This document shows, in pieces, positions 1 through 8,930 of a stretch of DNA of 64,000 nucleotides. A program made the translations under genes and the position numbers. Positions within the stretch are counted from its first letter, which is position 1, and each line of letters begins with the position of its first letter. The stretch lies in assembly GCF_036053395.1 (NCBI RefSeq), contig NZ_CP107942.1, forward strand, positions 11,369,214-11,433,213, in the 5' to 3' direction. The notes beneath the pieces are model-generated. The model saw only the letters and a program-made list of their open reading frames with translations, was not told the DNA's origin and searched no databases. This stretch comes from Actinoplanes sp. NBC_00393. Its GTDB lineage: Bacteria > Actinomycetota > Actinomycetes > Mycobacteriales > Micromonosporaceae.

Positions 1-559
1 CCACACCGTTCTGGTCACCCAGGAACTGGTGGGTGCCGCTGAACTTCATGTCATCGCCGGCACACCCACCGACCAGCGGCAGCACCGCGCTCACCACCGT
101 GTACGCGCCGCGCACCACCTCGTGCTGCACCCCGGAGAGCCCGTCGCACAGCAGCAGGCCGGCGCGGTGCTCCCGGGTCAGACCCGCCACTCCGGCCACG
201 GCGTCGGCGCCGGCCTCCTGCGGGTTCGCCGCGACGCCCCGCCCGACGGCGGTGCGCACCTCCAGCCCCGCGCCGCCGAGAGCCGTCACGACGACCCCGG
301 CCTCGGCGGTGCCCGGCCCGGACACGATCCCGCCGGTGGTCGTACAGCCGACGATGGCGCCGTTCTCGCCCGCCTCACCGCGGACGCCGTCCAACAGCCG
401 GTCGAAGTCGTACTTCGTCGAGCAGAACACGATCAGCAGGCTGGGATCCCGCCCGGCGACCGCCTGCGCCGCAGCGGCCTTGCCGGCAGTCGCCGCGTCG
501 TCACTCGAACTGTGCCCCACACCCATCCAGCGCGACGGATCGCCGGTCCGACTCTGCAT
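1..559 (-). CDS. FIST-domain sensory protein (N-terminal part; gene runs off the left edge)
   Basis: Reading the minus strand from an ATG at 559 gives about 186 codons with no stop before the window edge. The translation starts MQSRTGDPSRWMGVG and continues with the features of the FIST N-terminal domain: an alternating alpha/beta pattern, a GCTTTGGIVSG segment after a stretch ending in GENGAIV, and a LLLCDGLSG strand followed by LVGGCAGDD. FIST domains are soluble ligand-binding sensors, often linked to histidine kinases or GGDEF proteins; small amino-acid-like ligands are proposed for the family. The output domain, if any, lies outside the window. The gene is divergent from the IclR gene with about 83 bases between starts. 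Family call is fairly firm, function is not. Confidence 0.72.
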   Translation of the reverse strand, partial: MQSRTGDPSRWMGVGHSSSDDAATAGKAAAAQAVAGRDPSLLIVFCSTKYDFDRLLDGVRGEAGENGAIVGCTTTGGIVSGPGTAEAGVVVTALGGAGLEVRTAVGRGVAANPQEAGADAVAGVAGLTREHRAGLLLCDGLSGVQHEVVRGAYTVVSAVLPLVGGCAGDDMKFSGTHQFLGDQNGV

Positions 560-642
560 ACACCCCTCTTCGGCAGCCGGCCGCGGGTGCTGAGCCGCTG
601 TCTCCGCGGGCAGCCGTGGGGGTCGTCTGTCACGATGGCGCG

Positions 643-1413
643 GTGCAGTCGGAGCAGCAGCCGCGCGGTGAGCCGGTGCTGGCCCGCGCCGTGCGGATTC
701 TGGGGGCGTTCACGCCGGAGGATCCGGAGCTGTCGGTGTCGGAGGTCGGCCGGCGCGCCCGGCTGCACGTCGCCACCGCGTCGCGGCTGATCGCGGCGAT
801 GGTTGAGCAGGGCCTGCTGGCGCGCACCACAACAGGCCGGGTGCGGATCGGGGTGCGCCTGTGGGAGCTGGCGCAGCGGGCCTCGCCGACGCTGGGGCTG
901 CGGGAGATCGCCATGCCGTTCCTGGAGGATCTGCACGCCGTCATCGGCCACCACGTGCAGATGGGCGTGCTGGACGGCGCTGAGGTGCTGTTCGTCGAAC
1001 GGTTGTCGGCCCGCGACGCGGTGATCAACGTGACCCGGATCGCCGGGCGGCTGCCCCTGTACGCGTCCTCGACCGGACTCGTCCTGCTCGCCTGGTCACC
1101 GCCTGACCTGCAGGAACAGGTGATCGCGGGCCCGCTGCCGGGCTTCACGCCGGCCACCATCACCACCCCGGCCCGGTTGCGGAGCACGCTGGCCGGGATC
1201 CGCAGGCAGGGCTACGTGATCTGCGAGGGGCACATCCACGCCGACGCCACCGGGGTGGCGGTGCCGGTGCGTTCGGGCCCGGATCCCGCGGCCGCGGTGG
1301 TGGCCGGGTTGTCGGTGATCGTGCCGAACGACGGCCGGGCGTCATCGCTGGTGCCGGCGTTGCAGGCGGCGGCCCGGGGCATCGCCCGCCGCAATTCATC
1401 TCTCGTTCAGTGA
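643..1413 (+). CDS. IclR-family transcriptional regulator
   Basis: A 256-aa protein with an N-terminal winged helix-turn-helix (residues about 10-65, with LSVSEVGRRARLHVATASRL as the recognition region) and a C-terminal IclR effector domain of the GAF-like fold ending in a conserved GLSVIVP segment. I chose the GTG at 643, because the longer in-frame start at 616 adds residues that do not look like the family N-terminus. IclR proteins usually control aromatic-acid or glyoxylate catabolism. This one sits directly upstream of, and on the same strand as, the reductase/P450 pair, so it probably regulates them, perhaps in response to the methoxybenzoate-type substrate or its product. Confidence 0.85.
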   Translation: MQSEQQPRGEPVLARAVRILGAFTPEDPELSVSEVGRRARLHVATASRLIAAMVEQGLLARTTTGRVRIGVRLWELAQRASPTLGLREIAMPFLEDLHAVIGHHVQMGVLDGAEVLFVERLSARDAVINVTRIAGRLPLYASSTGLVLLAWSPPDLQEQVIAGPLPGFTPATITTPARLRSTLAGIRRQGYVICEGHIHADATGVAVPVRSGPDPAAAVVAGLSVIVPNDGRASSLVPALQAAARGIARRNSSLVQ

Positions 1414-1478
1414 GAAGGCCGCTGTTGAAGCTGTGACCGGAGTCGCATTCTGGCGACCTCATGTCACAGGAGGTTCAC

Positions 1479-2423
1479 GTGGCGGAAACACGAACCCTGC
1501 GCGTCATCGGCAAGGAGCCGGTCGCCGACGGCGTGGTCGCGCTGACCCTGGCCGACCCGAACGGCGCCCGGCTGCCGGACTGGACGCCCGGCGCCCACAT
1601 CGACCTGATCCTCTCGAACGGGCTGGTGCGGCAGTATTCACTCTGCGGCGACCGTTGGGACGCTCACGCGTACAAGATCGCGGTTCTCCGGGAGACCGGC
1701 GGCCGCGGCGGATCCGCGTACATCCATGATGCTCTTGATCTTGGTGAGGCCGTCGACCTCGGCGGCCCGCGCAACAACTTTCCGCTGGTCCCTGCCGAGC
1801 GCTATCTGTTCATCGCCGGCGGCATCGGGATCACCCCGCTGCTGCCGATGATCGCCCAGGCCGATCTGCTCGGCGCGGACTGGCAGCTGCTCTACGGCGG
1901 CAGGCGCGAGGCGAGCCTCGCTTTCGGTCAAGATCTTGCGGGGTACGCCGACCGCGTCCACCTTCGACCCGAGGACCGGCACGGGCTGCTCGACCTGCCC
2001 ACCTTCCTCGCCGGCTGGCAACCCGGAACCCGCGTCTACTGCTGCGGCCCGGCCCCGCTGCTGGCCGCCGTCGAGCAGGCCTGCGCCGCACTGCCGCCGC
2101 ACACCCTGCGTACCGAACGTTTCGTCGCCGCCACGCTGACCACCCCGGCCCGCAGCACACCGTTCGAGATCGAACTTGCCCGGTCGAAGACCGTACTGAC
2201 CGTGCCCGCCGACTCCTCGGTCCTCGACGTGCTCACCGCGGCCGGCGCCGACGTGCTCTCCTCCTGCCGCCAGGGCGTCTGCGGCACCTGCGAGATCACC
2301 GTCCTCGCCGGCGAACCGGACCACCGCGACAGCGTCCTCGACGACACCGAACGCGCCGCCGGCACCTGCATGTTCGCCTGTGTCTCCCGTTCCCGCTCCG
2401 ACCGTCTGGTGGTCGACCTGTGA
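1479..2423 (+). CDS. PDR/VanB-type flavin reductase with C-terminal 2Fe-2S ferredoxin domain
   Basis: About 314 aa in the phthalate dioxygenase reductase arrangement. An N-terminal flavin-binding barrel carries the RQYSLCG motif (residues about 55-61), an NAD-binding domain carries GGIGITPLL, and a C-terminal plant-type ferredoxin has the CX4CX2C...C cluster ligands (SCRQGVCGTC and a later Cys in CMFACV). The GTG at 1479 is preferred over the ATG at 1461 because AGGAGG at 1468-1473 is placed correctly for it. The stop overlaps the GTG start of the P450 (GTGA), so the two are translationally coupled. It most likely passes electrons from NAD(P)H to the P450. VanB-like reductases normally serve Rieske oxygenases, so this partnership is worth noting. 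Confidence 0.88.
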   Translation: MAETRTLRVIGKEPVADGVVALTLADPNGARLPDWTPGAHIDLILSNGLVRQYSLCGDRWDAHAYKIAVLRETGGRGGSAYIHDALDLGEAVDLGGPRNNFPLVPAERYLFIAGGIGITPLLPMIAQADLLGADWQLLYGGRREASLAFGQDLAGYADRVHLRPEDRHGLLDLPTFLAGWQPGTRVYCCGPAPLLAAVEQACAALPPHTLRTERFVAATLTTPARSTPFEIELARSKTVLTVPADSSVLDVLTAAGADVLSSCRQGVCGTCEITVLAGEPDHRDSVLDDTERAAGTCMFACVSRSRSDRLVVDL

Positions 2424-3607
2424 AACCGCCCGTCTCCCACGCCGATCCGTTCGACCACGACAACCTCGAGGACCCCGGCCCGCTGCACCAGAGCCTGCGC
2501 GAGGCCGGCCCGGTCGTGCATCTGAGTCGCTACGACACGTACGCCCTGGCCCGCTACGAGCACGTGCATGCGGCGCTCACCGACTGGCAGCGGTTCCAGT
2601 CCGCCGCCGGGGTCGGACTGAGCAACTTCCGGTACGAGAAACCGTGGCGCCCGCCGAGCCTGCTGCTGGAAGCCGACCCGCCACAGCACGACGCCCCACG
2701 CCGAGTCCTGTCCACGATCGTCGGCCCGCGGGCGCTGCACCGGCTGCGCGAACAGTGGGCGGTGAACGCCGCCGACCTGGTCGGCCGGGTTTTGTCCAAA
2801 GGTGACGTGGTCGACGCGGTGCCGGCGCTGGCCGAGGCGTTCCCGCTGCGGGTCTTCCCCGACGCCGTCGGCATCCCCGCGGACGGCCGGGAGAACCTGC
2901 TGCCGTACGGCGACCACCTGTTCAACGCGTTCGGCCCGCCCAACGACCTGGTCGCCGCCGGAGCCGGCCGGATCGCCGACCTGTCGGCCTGGGTGAACGC
3001 GCAATGCGCCCGCGACATGCTCGACCCGGACGGCTTCGGCGCGGCCATCTGGGCCGCCGCCGACCGCGGCGAACTCACCCCCGAGCAGGCCCCGCTGGTG
3101 GTCCGCTCACTGTTGTCGGCCGGCGTGGACACCACTGTGCACGGACTGTCCGCGGTCCTCTACGCCTTCGCCACCCACCCTCGCGAGTGGCAGCGCCTGC
3201 GGGAGCAGCCGTCACTGGCCAGGGTCGCCTTCGACGAGGCAGTCCGGTGGGAGTCGCCGGTGCAGACGTTCTTCCGTACCGCCACGCGTGACGTCAGCGT
3301 GGGCGAGACAGTAATCCCGGACGGCGCGAAGATCCTGATGTTCCTCGGCGCCGCCAACCGCGACCCGCGCCGCTGGCCCGACCCGGACCGTTTCGACCTG
3401 ACCCGCGACCCGTCCGGGCACGTCGGCTTCGGCATGGGCCTGCACCAGTGCGTCGGCCAGCACATCGCCCGCCTGGAAGCCGAATCCCTGCTCACCGCCC
3501 TGGCCCGACGGGTGTCGCGGATCGAGCTCGCCGGCCCGGTGGCCCGCCATCACAACAACACGCTGCGCGCCTGGCGCAGCATTCCCGTCCGCCTGCACCC
3601 GGAATGA
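2420..3607 (+). CDS. cytochrome P450, CYP199-like (para-substituted benzoate O-demethylase candidate)
   Basis: 395 aa with all P450 hallmarks: the I-helix AGVDTT, the K-helix EAVRWESP (ExxR), and the heme loop GFGMGLHQCVG with the thiolate Cys at about residue 344. The stretch from the I-helix through the K-helix (SPVQTFFRTATRDV) and the end of the protein (HHNNTLRAW) closely match what I recall of CYP199A enzymes, which demethylate 4-methoxybenzoate and relatives. The CYP199 assignment is therefore knowledge plus pattern matching, not a search. It starts with GTG overlapping the reductase stop. Expected reaction: O-demethylation or hydroxylation of a para-substituted benzoate, giving 4-hydroxybenzoate-type products. 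No classical small ferredoxin gene is adjacent, so the fused 2Fe-2S reductase probably supplies electrons. Confidence 0.87.
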   Translation: MKPPVSHADPFDHDNLEDPGPLHQSLREAGPVVHLSRYDTYALARYEHVHAALTDWQRFQSAAGVGLSNFRYEKPWRPPSLLLEADPPQHDAPRRVLSTIVGPRALHRLREQWAVNAADLVGRVLSKGDVVDAVPALAEAFPLRVFPDAVGIPADGRENLLPYGDHLFNAFGPPNDLVAAGAGRIADLSAWVNAQCARDMLDPDGFGAAIWAAADRGELTPEQAPLVVRSLLSAGVDTTVHGLSAVLYAFATHPREWQRLREQPSLARVAFDEAVRWESPVQTFFRTATRDVSVGETVIPDGAKILMFLGAANRDPRRWPDPDRFDLTRDPSGHVGFGMGLHQCVGQHIARLEAESLLTALARRVSRIELAGPVARHHNNTLRAWRSIPVRLHPE

Positions 3608-3625
3608 GAACGGAGTGGTCCGGCG

Positions 3626-4525
3626 ATGGCCCGCCATGTCGACCTCAACATGCTGACCGCTCTGGACGCGTTGCTCACCGAGTGCAGCGTCACCCGGGCC
3701 GCCGAGCGGCTGCAGATCAGCCAGCCCGCGATGAGCTCGGCCCTGGCCCGGCTCCGCCGGCACTTCGGCGACGACCTGCTCACCCGGGCCGGGCACAGCT
3801 ACCAGCTCACCCCGCTCGCGGCCCGGCTGGCGGCGCCGACCGCCCACGTGGTCGCGGCCGCCGACCAGGTGCTCAGCGCCCAGCCCGACTTCGACCCGGC
3901 TCTGTCGCGGCGCACCTTCACCGTGATCATGTCCGACTACGCCCTGACGGTCCTCGGCGCCGCCGTCGCCGCGCTGATCGACAAGCAGGCGCCCCACGTG
4001 CGGCTGCACGTCCAGCCGACCACCCGGCGCAATGTCGACGAGGCCGCTGACGAACTGCGAGAGGTCGACCTGCTGGTGCTGCCGCACGGCATCGTCACCG
4101 GGTTGCCGCACCGCAATCTGTACCAGGACGAGTGGGCCTGCCTGGTCGACGCGGCCGCGGATGCCGAGCTGACCGCCGAGGACCTGGCGCACCGGTCGTG
4201 GGTGCTGACCTACCACGACGGGACGGCGATCACCACGGCCGCCCGTGAGCTGCGTACCCACGGCATCGACCTGGACGCGCGGCTGGTCGTGGAGAGCTAC
4301 ACCGTGCTGCCGGCCTTGATCGCGGGGACGGATCGCGTCGCCCTCGTGCAACGGCAGCTCGGCGCCGCCATGGCCGAGACCGGCCGGGTACGGATGGTGG
4401 ACTGCCCGTTCCCGACGGCGCCGGTCGTCGAAGCGATGTGGTGGCATCCGGGCCACGAGAACGACCCGGCCCACCGATGGCTGCGCCGGTGCTTCGCCGA
4501 CGCGGCCATCCAGGTCCAGCAATGA
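3626..4525 (+). CDS. LysR-family transcriptional regulator
   Basis: 299 aa. The N-terminal winged HTH of LysR proteins is clear (residues about 6-65: VTRAAERLQISQPAMSSALA, then LRRHFGDDLLTR). It is followed by the two-lobe periplasmic-binding-like effector domain. It lies 18 bases after the P450 on the same strand, so it may be co-transcribed with it. Its N-terminus (LNMLTALDALLTE) resembles the NodD/LinR-like branch, which responds to aromatic compounds. Regulation of the neighbouring demethylase genes is a reasonable inference, giving the cluster two regulators with the IclR protein. Confidence 0.87.
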   Translation: MARHVDLNMLTALDALLTECSVTRAAERLQISQPAMSSALARLRRHFGDDLLTRAGHSYQLTPLAARLAAPTAHVVAAADQVLSAQPDFDPALSRRTFTVIMSDYALTVLGAAVAALIDKQAPHVRLHVQPTTRRNVDEAADELREVDLLVLPHGIVTGLPHRNLYQDEWACLVDAAADAELTAEDLAHRSWVLTYHDGTAITTAARELRTHGIDLDARLVVESYTVLPALIAGTDRVALVQRQLGAAMAETGRVRMVDCPFPTAPVVEAMWWHPGHENDPAHRWLRRCFADAAIQVQQ

Positions 4526-4655
4526 ACGCCATGACCACGGCCTATTAACACGCCGGATACACCGCATAAACAATCTCGTCTTCTCGGGTTCCCGGCCTCT
4601 CGGGCACGGTGACGGCACCCCGCGCGCCGTCCCACGCGAAACAGAGGAGACACCC

Positions 4656-6503
4656 TTGCGAACACGCACGTACCTCGCCGTCCTCGCCGTAGCCGGCGCC
4701 TGGGCCCTTGCCGGCCCGAGCTCGTCCGGATGGGCCGCGGCCGCTCCCGACTTCGGGCCGAGCGTCAAGATCTTCAACCCGAGCACGCCGGTCGCCGAGA
4801 TCAACTCGTACCTGCGGAGCATCTCGGCCGAGCCGGAGTTCAGCACCAACCGGCACGCGGTGTACTTCAAGCCCGGCACCTACGGCAGCACCGCCGACAT
4901 CGTCAACAGCGAGGTCGGCTACTACACCGCGATCGCCGGACTGGGCGCCTCGCCCACCAGTGTCAAGATCAACGGCGCGCTGCACTCCGAGCCGCGCCAG
5001 AACGCCGACGGGTCCTCCGACGGCTTGACGAACTTCTACCGCTCGCTGGCCAACATCTCGATCAATCCCATCCAGCGGCCGGTGGGCGCGGACGCGGAGC
5101 GGGTCAGGCCGGAGGGTGTCGCGCCGGCACGCACCATGCGCTGGGCGACCTCTCAGGCGTCCTCGCTGCGCCGGGTCGACATCCAGGGCAATCTGGATCT
5201 CAACGGCGCGTACGGCGCCACCCTCTTCGGCACCACGATGGCCGACAGCCGGATCACCGGCAACGTCAACAGCGGCGGCGATGCAGGACCCGGCCAGGCG
5301 CAGTACTACGTGCGCGACAGCCAGATCGGCAGCTGGAGCGGCGGCTCGGCCAACCTGGTCTTCTCCGGCGTCAAGGGGGCGCCGGCGAGCGACCTGACCG
5401 GCCGTGGCATCACCACACTGGCCACCACCCCGACGTCCCGGCCCGCTCCGTTCCTGACCGTGAGCGGCGACGCCTACGCGGTGTTCGTGCCGACGGCGCG
5501 CACCAACGCCTCCGGGGTGGACTGGGCGACCGACGGCACCGCCGGCACCAGCATTCCGATCTCCCGGTTCCACATCGCCAAGGCGGGCGCCGACACCGCC
5601 GCGACGATCAACAGGGCGCTGGCCGCAGGCAAGCACCTCATCCTCACTCCCGGCATCTACCGCCTCGACGGTCCCGTCAAGGTGACCCGGGCCGACACGG
5701 TCGTCATGGGCATGGGCTACGCGACCCTGGCGCCCACCGGCGGACAGGCCGCGATCGAGGTCGGCGACGTCAAGGGCGTCGTCATCTCCAGCCTGCTGGT
5801 CGACGCCGGCCCCGGCACCGACGTCCTGGTCAAGGTGGGCACCGGTAAGGCCAGGAACATCGGTGACGCGACGAACCCGACGACGCTCAGCGACCTGTTC
5901 GTCCGGATCGGCGGCGCCCAGGCCGGTTCCGCCAGGATCGCCCTGCAGGTCGACCAGAGCCGGGTCATCCTCGACGACAACTGGCTCTGGCGCGCCGACC
6001 ACGGCAGCGGGGCCGGCTGGACGAGCAACACCAGCGACACCGGGCTGGTCGTCAACGGCACGGACGTGACCGCCCTCGGCCTGTTCGTCGAGCATCACCA
6101 GAAGAACCAGGTCGTCTGGAACGGTGAGCGCGGCAGGACGGTCTTCTACCAGAGCGAGTTCCCGTACGACCCGCCGAGCCAGGCCGCCTGGATGGACGGA
6201 ACCAGGGAGGGATACGCCTCCTACAAGGTGTCGCCCGGCGTGACGACCCACTCGGCCACCGGCACCGCGATCTACACGCTGTTCCTCGACTCCACGTTCG
6301 CCGGCGCGCCGGCGCACGCCTGGACCTCCATCGAGGCGCCCCGGCGCGCCAGCGTCCAGTTCAGGTCGCTGACGACCGCGGTCATCGCTTTCGGGGGCGG
6401 TATCCGGGCCATCGTCAACAACACCGGCGCGGCCGTGGATTCGACCCGGCCCAACCAGGTCGTCCCCGGCTTCACGGCCTCGGCCCGGCTGATCACGGGC
6501 TGA
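4656..6503 (+). CDS. secreted right-handed beta-helix protein, GH55-like (exo-beta-1,3-glucanase candidate)
   Basis: 615 aa starting at TTG 4656 behind a good ribosome site (AGAGGAG at about 4643). A signal peptide is evident: RTRT, a hydrophobic stretch to about residue 25, then a WAAAA cleavage region. The mature protein has two similar beta-helix halves, each beginning with an entry segment (VYFKPGTYGS near residue 70; LTPGIYRLDG near 330), which is the tandem beta-helix layout of GH55 enzymes. Downstream segments such as QVVWNGERGR and YQSEFPYDPP are the kind conserved in actinobacterial secreted relatives often misnamed adenylyl cyclase or factor 5/8 domain proteins. Substrate is inferred only from fold and neighbourhood. 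The 3' end overlaps the convergent LacI gene by 11 bases. Confidence 0.62.
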   Translation: MRTRTYLAVLAVAGAWALAGPSSSGWAAAAPDFGPSVKIFNPSTPVAEINSYLRSISAEPEFSTNRHAVYFKPGTYGSTADIVNSEVGYYTAIAGLGASPTSVKINGALHSEPRQNADGSSDGLTNFYRSLANISINPIQRPVGADAERVRPEGVAPARTMRWATSQASSLRRVDIQGNLDLNGAYGATLFGTTMADSRITGNVNSGGDAGPGQAQYYVRDSQIGSWSGGSANLVFSGVKGAPASDLTGRGITTLATTPTSRPAPFLTVSGDAYAVFVPTARTNASGVDWATDGTAGTSIPISRFHIAKAGADTAATINRALAAGKHLILTPGIYRLDGPVKVTRADTVVMGMGYATLAPTGGQAAIEVGDVKGVVISSLLVDAGPGTDVLVKVGTGKARNIGDATNPTTLSDLFVRIGGAQAGSARIALQVDQSRVILDDNWLWRADHGSGAGWTSNTSDTGLVVNGTDVTALGLFVEHHQKNQVVWNGERGRTVFYQSEFPYDPPSQAAWMDGTREGYASYKVSPGVTTHSATGTAIYTLFLDSTFAGAPAHAWTSIEAPRRASVQFRSLTTAVIAFGGGIRAIVNNTGAAVDSTRPNQVVPGFTASARLITG

Positions 6504-7485
6504 CGCCACTGGACTGCCGGACCACCAGGTCGGGCTGGAACACCACCTGCCGATGCCGGTGCTGCCCGGGTGAGTCGATCTCCTCGAACAACAGCTCGGC
6601 GGCGACCCGGCCCAGCTCGGCGCGCGGCTGCCGTACCGATGTCAGCGGTACGGCAGCCGCGGCCGCGTACTCGATGTCGTCGTAGCCGACGATCGCCAGA
6701 TCGTCGGGAACCCGCAGACCGAGCCGGGTGACCGCCTGCAGCAACCCCAGGGCGAGCAGATCGTTGGCGCAGAACACCGCCTGCGCGGATCGGCCGGCGA
6801 TCTCCGCTGCCGCCGCACGCCCTTCGGCCACGCTGACCGTCCGGGTCTCGATGACCTCGATCGTCGCGCCGGCAGCCTCCGCGGCCTGCCGGGCGCCGGC
6901 GAGCCGGGCCGCTGCCTGCGGCATCGACAACGGGCCTCCCACGTACGCCAACCGCCGATACCCCTGCTCGACGAGGTGCCGCACAGCGAGCCCGCCGCCG
7001 GTGTGATCGTCGACGGACACGCAGCACAGCCCGTGCCGTCCGGTGCCCCGGTCCAGCAGCGTCACCGGCGTGCCGCGCCGCACCAGATCGTCGATCGCGC
7101 CGCCCGCCTGGTGCACCGGACTGACCAGCACACCCTGGACGCGCTGCGTCTCGAGCCGCCCGAAGTAGCCTTCTTCCCGCTCCACCGACTCGCCGCTGTT
7201 GTAGAGCATCACCACCACGTCGCGCTCGTCGGCGACCTGTTCGGCGCCCCGGGCGACGTCGGCGAAGAACGGATTGGTGACGTCCGGGACGATCAGGCCG
7301 ATGGTGCGGCTGCGCCCGGCCGCCAGCGACCTGGCCGCCTCGTTGGGCAGATAGCCGAGCTCGGTGATCGCGGCGAGGACCCGGTCCCGGGTCTTGACGG
7401 CCACCGCCTCGGGCCGGTTGAGCACGTTGCTGACCGTGCCGACCGACACGCCCGCGTGGGCGGCGACATCCTCGATTCTCGCCAT
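6493..7485 (-). CDS. LacI-family transcriptional regulator (first copy)
   Basis: 330 aa from ATG 7485 (MARIEDVAAHAGVSVGTVSN), which starts exactly at the LacI HTH; a longer in-frame start at 7530 only adds unrelated residues. The hinge follows (YLPNEAARSLAAGRS), then the sugar-binding core with IGLIVPDVTNPFF and the usual C-terminal VGYDDIEYA and LTSVRQP segments. It is divergent from the ABC sugar importer operon that starts at 7626. It is therefore the probable local repressor, derepressed by a rhamnose- or glycoside-derived sugar. The repeated element AGACGCTTCAA between the two genes is the obvious operator candidate. Confidence 0.9.
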   Translation of the reverse strand: MARIEDVAAHAGVSVGTVSNVLNRPEAVAVKTRDRVLAAITELGYLPNEAARSLAAGRSRTIGLIVPDVTNPFFADVARGAEQVADERDVVVMLYNSGESVEREEGYFGRLETQRVQGVLVSPVHQAGGAIDDLVRRGTPVTLLDRGTGRHGLCCVSVDDHTGGGLAVRHLVEQGYRRLAYVGGPLSMPQAAARLAGARQAAEAAGATIEVIETRTVSVAEGRAAAAEIAGRSAQAVFCANDLLALGLLQAVTRLGLRVPDDLAIVGYDDIEYAAAAAVPLTSVRQPRAELGRVAAELLFEEIDSPGQHRHRQVVFQPDLVVRQSSGVSP

Positions 7486-7501
7486 GGGCAGAGGGTATGT
7501 C

Positions 7502-7603
7502 AGACGCTTCAATGAACGCGGTGTATCCAACCCGTCAATAGCGAGTATCAGGATGACGTTATTGACGCTCCAGGGCCCCGACTCGAGGCTTTAGACGCTT
7601 CAA
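7502..7603. promoter_or_regulatory. candidate LacI operator region with two copies of AGACGCTTCAA
   Basis: The element AGACGCTTCAA occurs at 7502-7512 and again at 7593-7603 in the 140-base divergent intergenic region between a LacI gene and its neighbouring sugar importer. The second copy sits in TTTAGACGCTTCAAA, whose ends are complementary as expected for a LacI half-site pair, though the middle is imperfect. A weaker relative, TTGACGCTCCA, lies between them at about 7562. The 81-base first-to-last spacing of the copies is compatible with looping. Role inferred, not shown. Confidence 0.5.
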
Positions 7604-7625
7604 ATAAGTCGTCGAGGAGGACCCT

Positions 7626-8921
7626 GTGGCACCCATAACTCGTCCCGCCCGCATCGCGGCGGCGCTCAGCGCACTCGCGCTCACCCTCACCACCGCGGCC
7701 TGCGGCGGAGGTGACGACAACGGTTCCGGCAGCACGTCGGCGAAGAACTTCAGCTTCCTCGCCATCAACGAGAACACCACCGTCCCGGCGACACTGACCA
7801 CGCTCAGCCAGAAGGAGTGCGCCACCCAGAACACGGCGCAGCCCTTGGAGATCAAGAAGCAGGCGCAGGCGAGCCTCGACCAGCAGTTGCAGCTGCTCGC
7901 CGGCCAGGGCGCCCTGCCGCAGACCTTCATCGCCGCGAACGCGCCGGCGCTGACCAAGCAGCTCGCCGGCAACGGCTCGATTCTCGACACCGCCACGGTG
8001 GCCGCCGGCGTGCTGCCCGCCGCGTCCTCGACCATCAAGTCGCTCTACGACGGCAAGCAGCTCGTCCTGCCGACCGAGCTGAACATCGAGGGCATCTGGT
8101 TCAACAAGAAGCTGCTCGCCGACAACGGCATCGCCACCCCCGCCACCTGGGAAGACCTCGTGGCGGCGTTCGCCAAGCTGCAGGGCGCCGGCGTCCAGCC
8201 GATCTCGCAGGCCGGCAAGGGCGGCGACGGCTGGGGCGTCACCCGCTGGGTCGGCAACTACCTGCTGCGCCAGCAGGGCCCGGACGCGCTGAAGAAGGTC
8301 GCCGACGGCCAGGCCAAGCTCACCGACCCGCAGTACGTCGCCGCCGCGCAGGCCATCGCCGACCTCGGCAAGGCCGGCTACTTCGGCAAGTCGCCCACCT
8401 CGATCGACTACGCCACCGCGCTCAACACCTTCCTGTCCGGCAAGGCCGCGTTCATCTACATGGGCTCCTGGGCGCTGTCGGACTTCAACGACGACACCAA
8501 GAACAAGATCGGCGCCGACAACATCGGCTTCCTCAAGTTCCCGGCCGTCGCCGGCGGCTCGGGTACGGCCGACCAGATGCCCGCCAACGTCGGCACCGCC
8601 GTCGCGGTGTCCAGGAAGGCCTACGACAACGACCCGAACACCCAGGCCTGGGTCAAGTGCATCGTCGAGAACTACGGCACGGTCGCGCTGCGCGACTCCA
8701 GCCAGATCACCGGCTTCGCCACCGACGGCAGCGTCCAGGTTCCCGCGCTGACCAAGCAGATCCAGGACGAGATCGGCAAGGTGCAGACCAGCGTCCTGTG
8801 GTTCGAGGCGTACTTCTCCGCCAAGGCCACCACGGTCAGCCAGAGCAACGGCGGCCTGCTCGCCGCGGGCCAGCTGACCGGCGACAAGTTCATGCAGACC
8901 GTCAGCACCAACCTGAGCTGA
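7626..8921 (+). CDS. ABC transporter sugar-binding lipoprotein
   Basis: 431 aa, start GTG 7626 after GAGGAGG. The N-terminus is a lipoprotein signal: basic residues, a hydrophobic run, then the lipobox TTAAC with the lipidated Cys near residue 27. The rest is a family 1 (CUT1-type) extracellular sugar-binding protein with ELNIEGIWFNKKLL and a WEDLVAAFAKLQ segment. It is the first gene of an operon with two permeases and a rhamnosidase. No ATPase gene is in the cluster, so a shared MsmK-type ATPase elsewhere probably powers it, which is normal for CUT1 systems in actinomycetes. Substrate is likely an oligosaccharide or glycoside containing rhamnose. Confidence 0.9.
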   Translation: MAPITRPARIAAALSALALTLTTAACGGGDDNGSGSTSAKNFSFLAINENTTVPATLTTLSQKECATQNTAQPLEIKKQAQASLDQQLQLLAGQGALPQTFIAANAPALTKQLAGNGSILDTATVAAGVLPAASSTIKSLYDGKQLVLPTELNIEGIWFNKKLLADNGIATPATWEDLVAAFAKLQGAGVQPISQAGKGGDGWGVTRWVGNYLLRQQGPDALKKVADGQAKLTDPQYVAAAQAIADLGKAGYFGKSPTSIDYATALNTFLSGKAAFIYMGSWALSDFNDDTKNKIGADNIGFLKFPAVAGGSGTADQMPANVGTAVAVSRKAYDNDPNTQAWVKCIVENYGTVALRDSSQITGFATDGSVQVPALTKQIQDEIGKVQTSVLWFEAYFSAKATTVSQSNGGLLAAGQLTGDKFMQTVSTNLS

Positions 8922-8930
8922 TCACCCTCT

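Noticed and set aside
4545..6509. Long minus-strand open frame (654 codons) opposite the beta-helix gene
   Set aside because: It is a composition shadow: Arg/Gly/Asp-rich, no motif, and the plus-strand gene has a signal peptide and a ribosome site.
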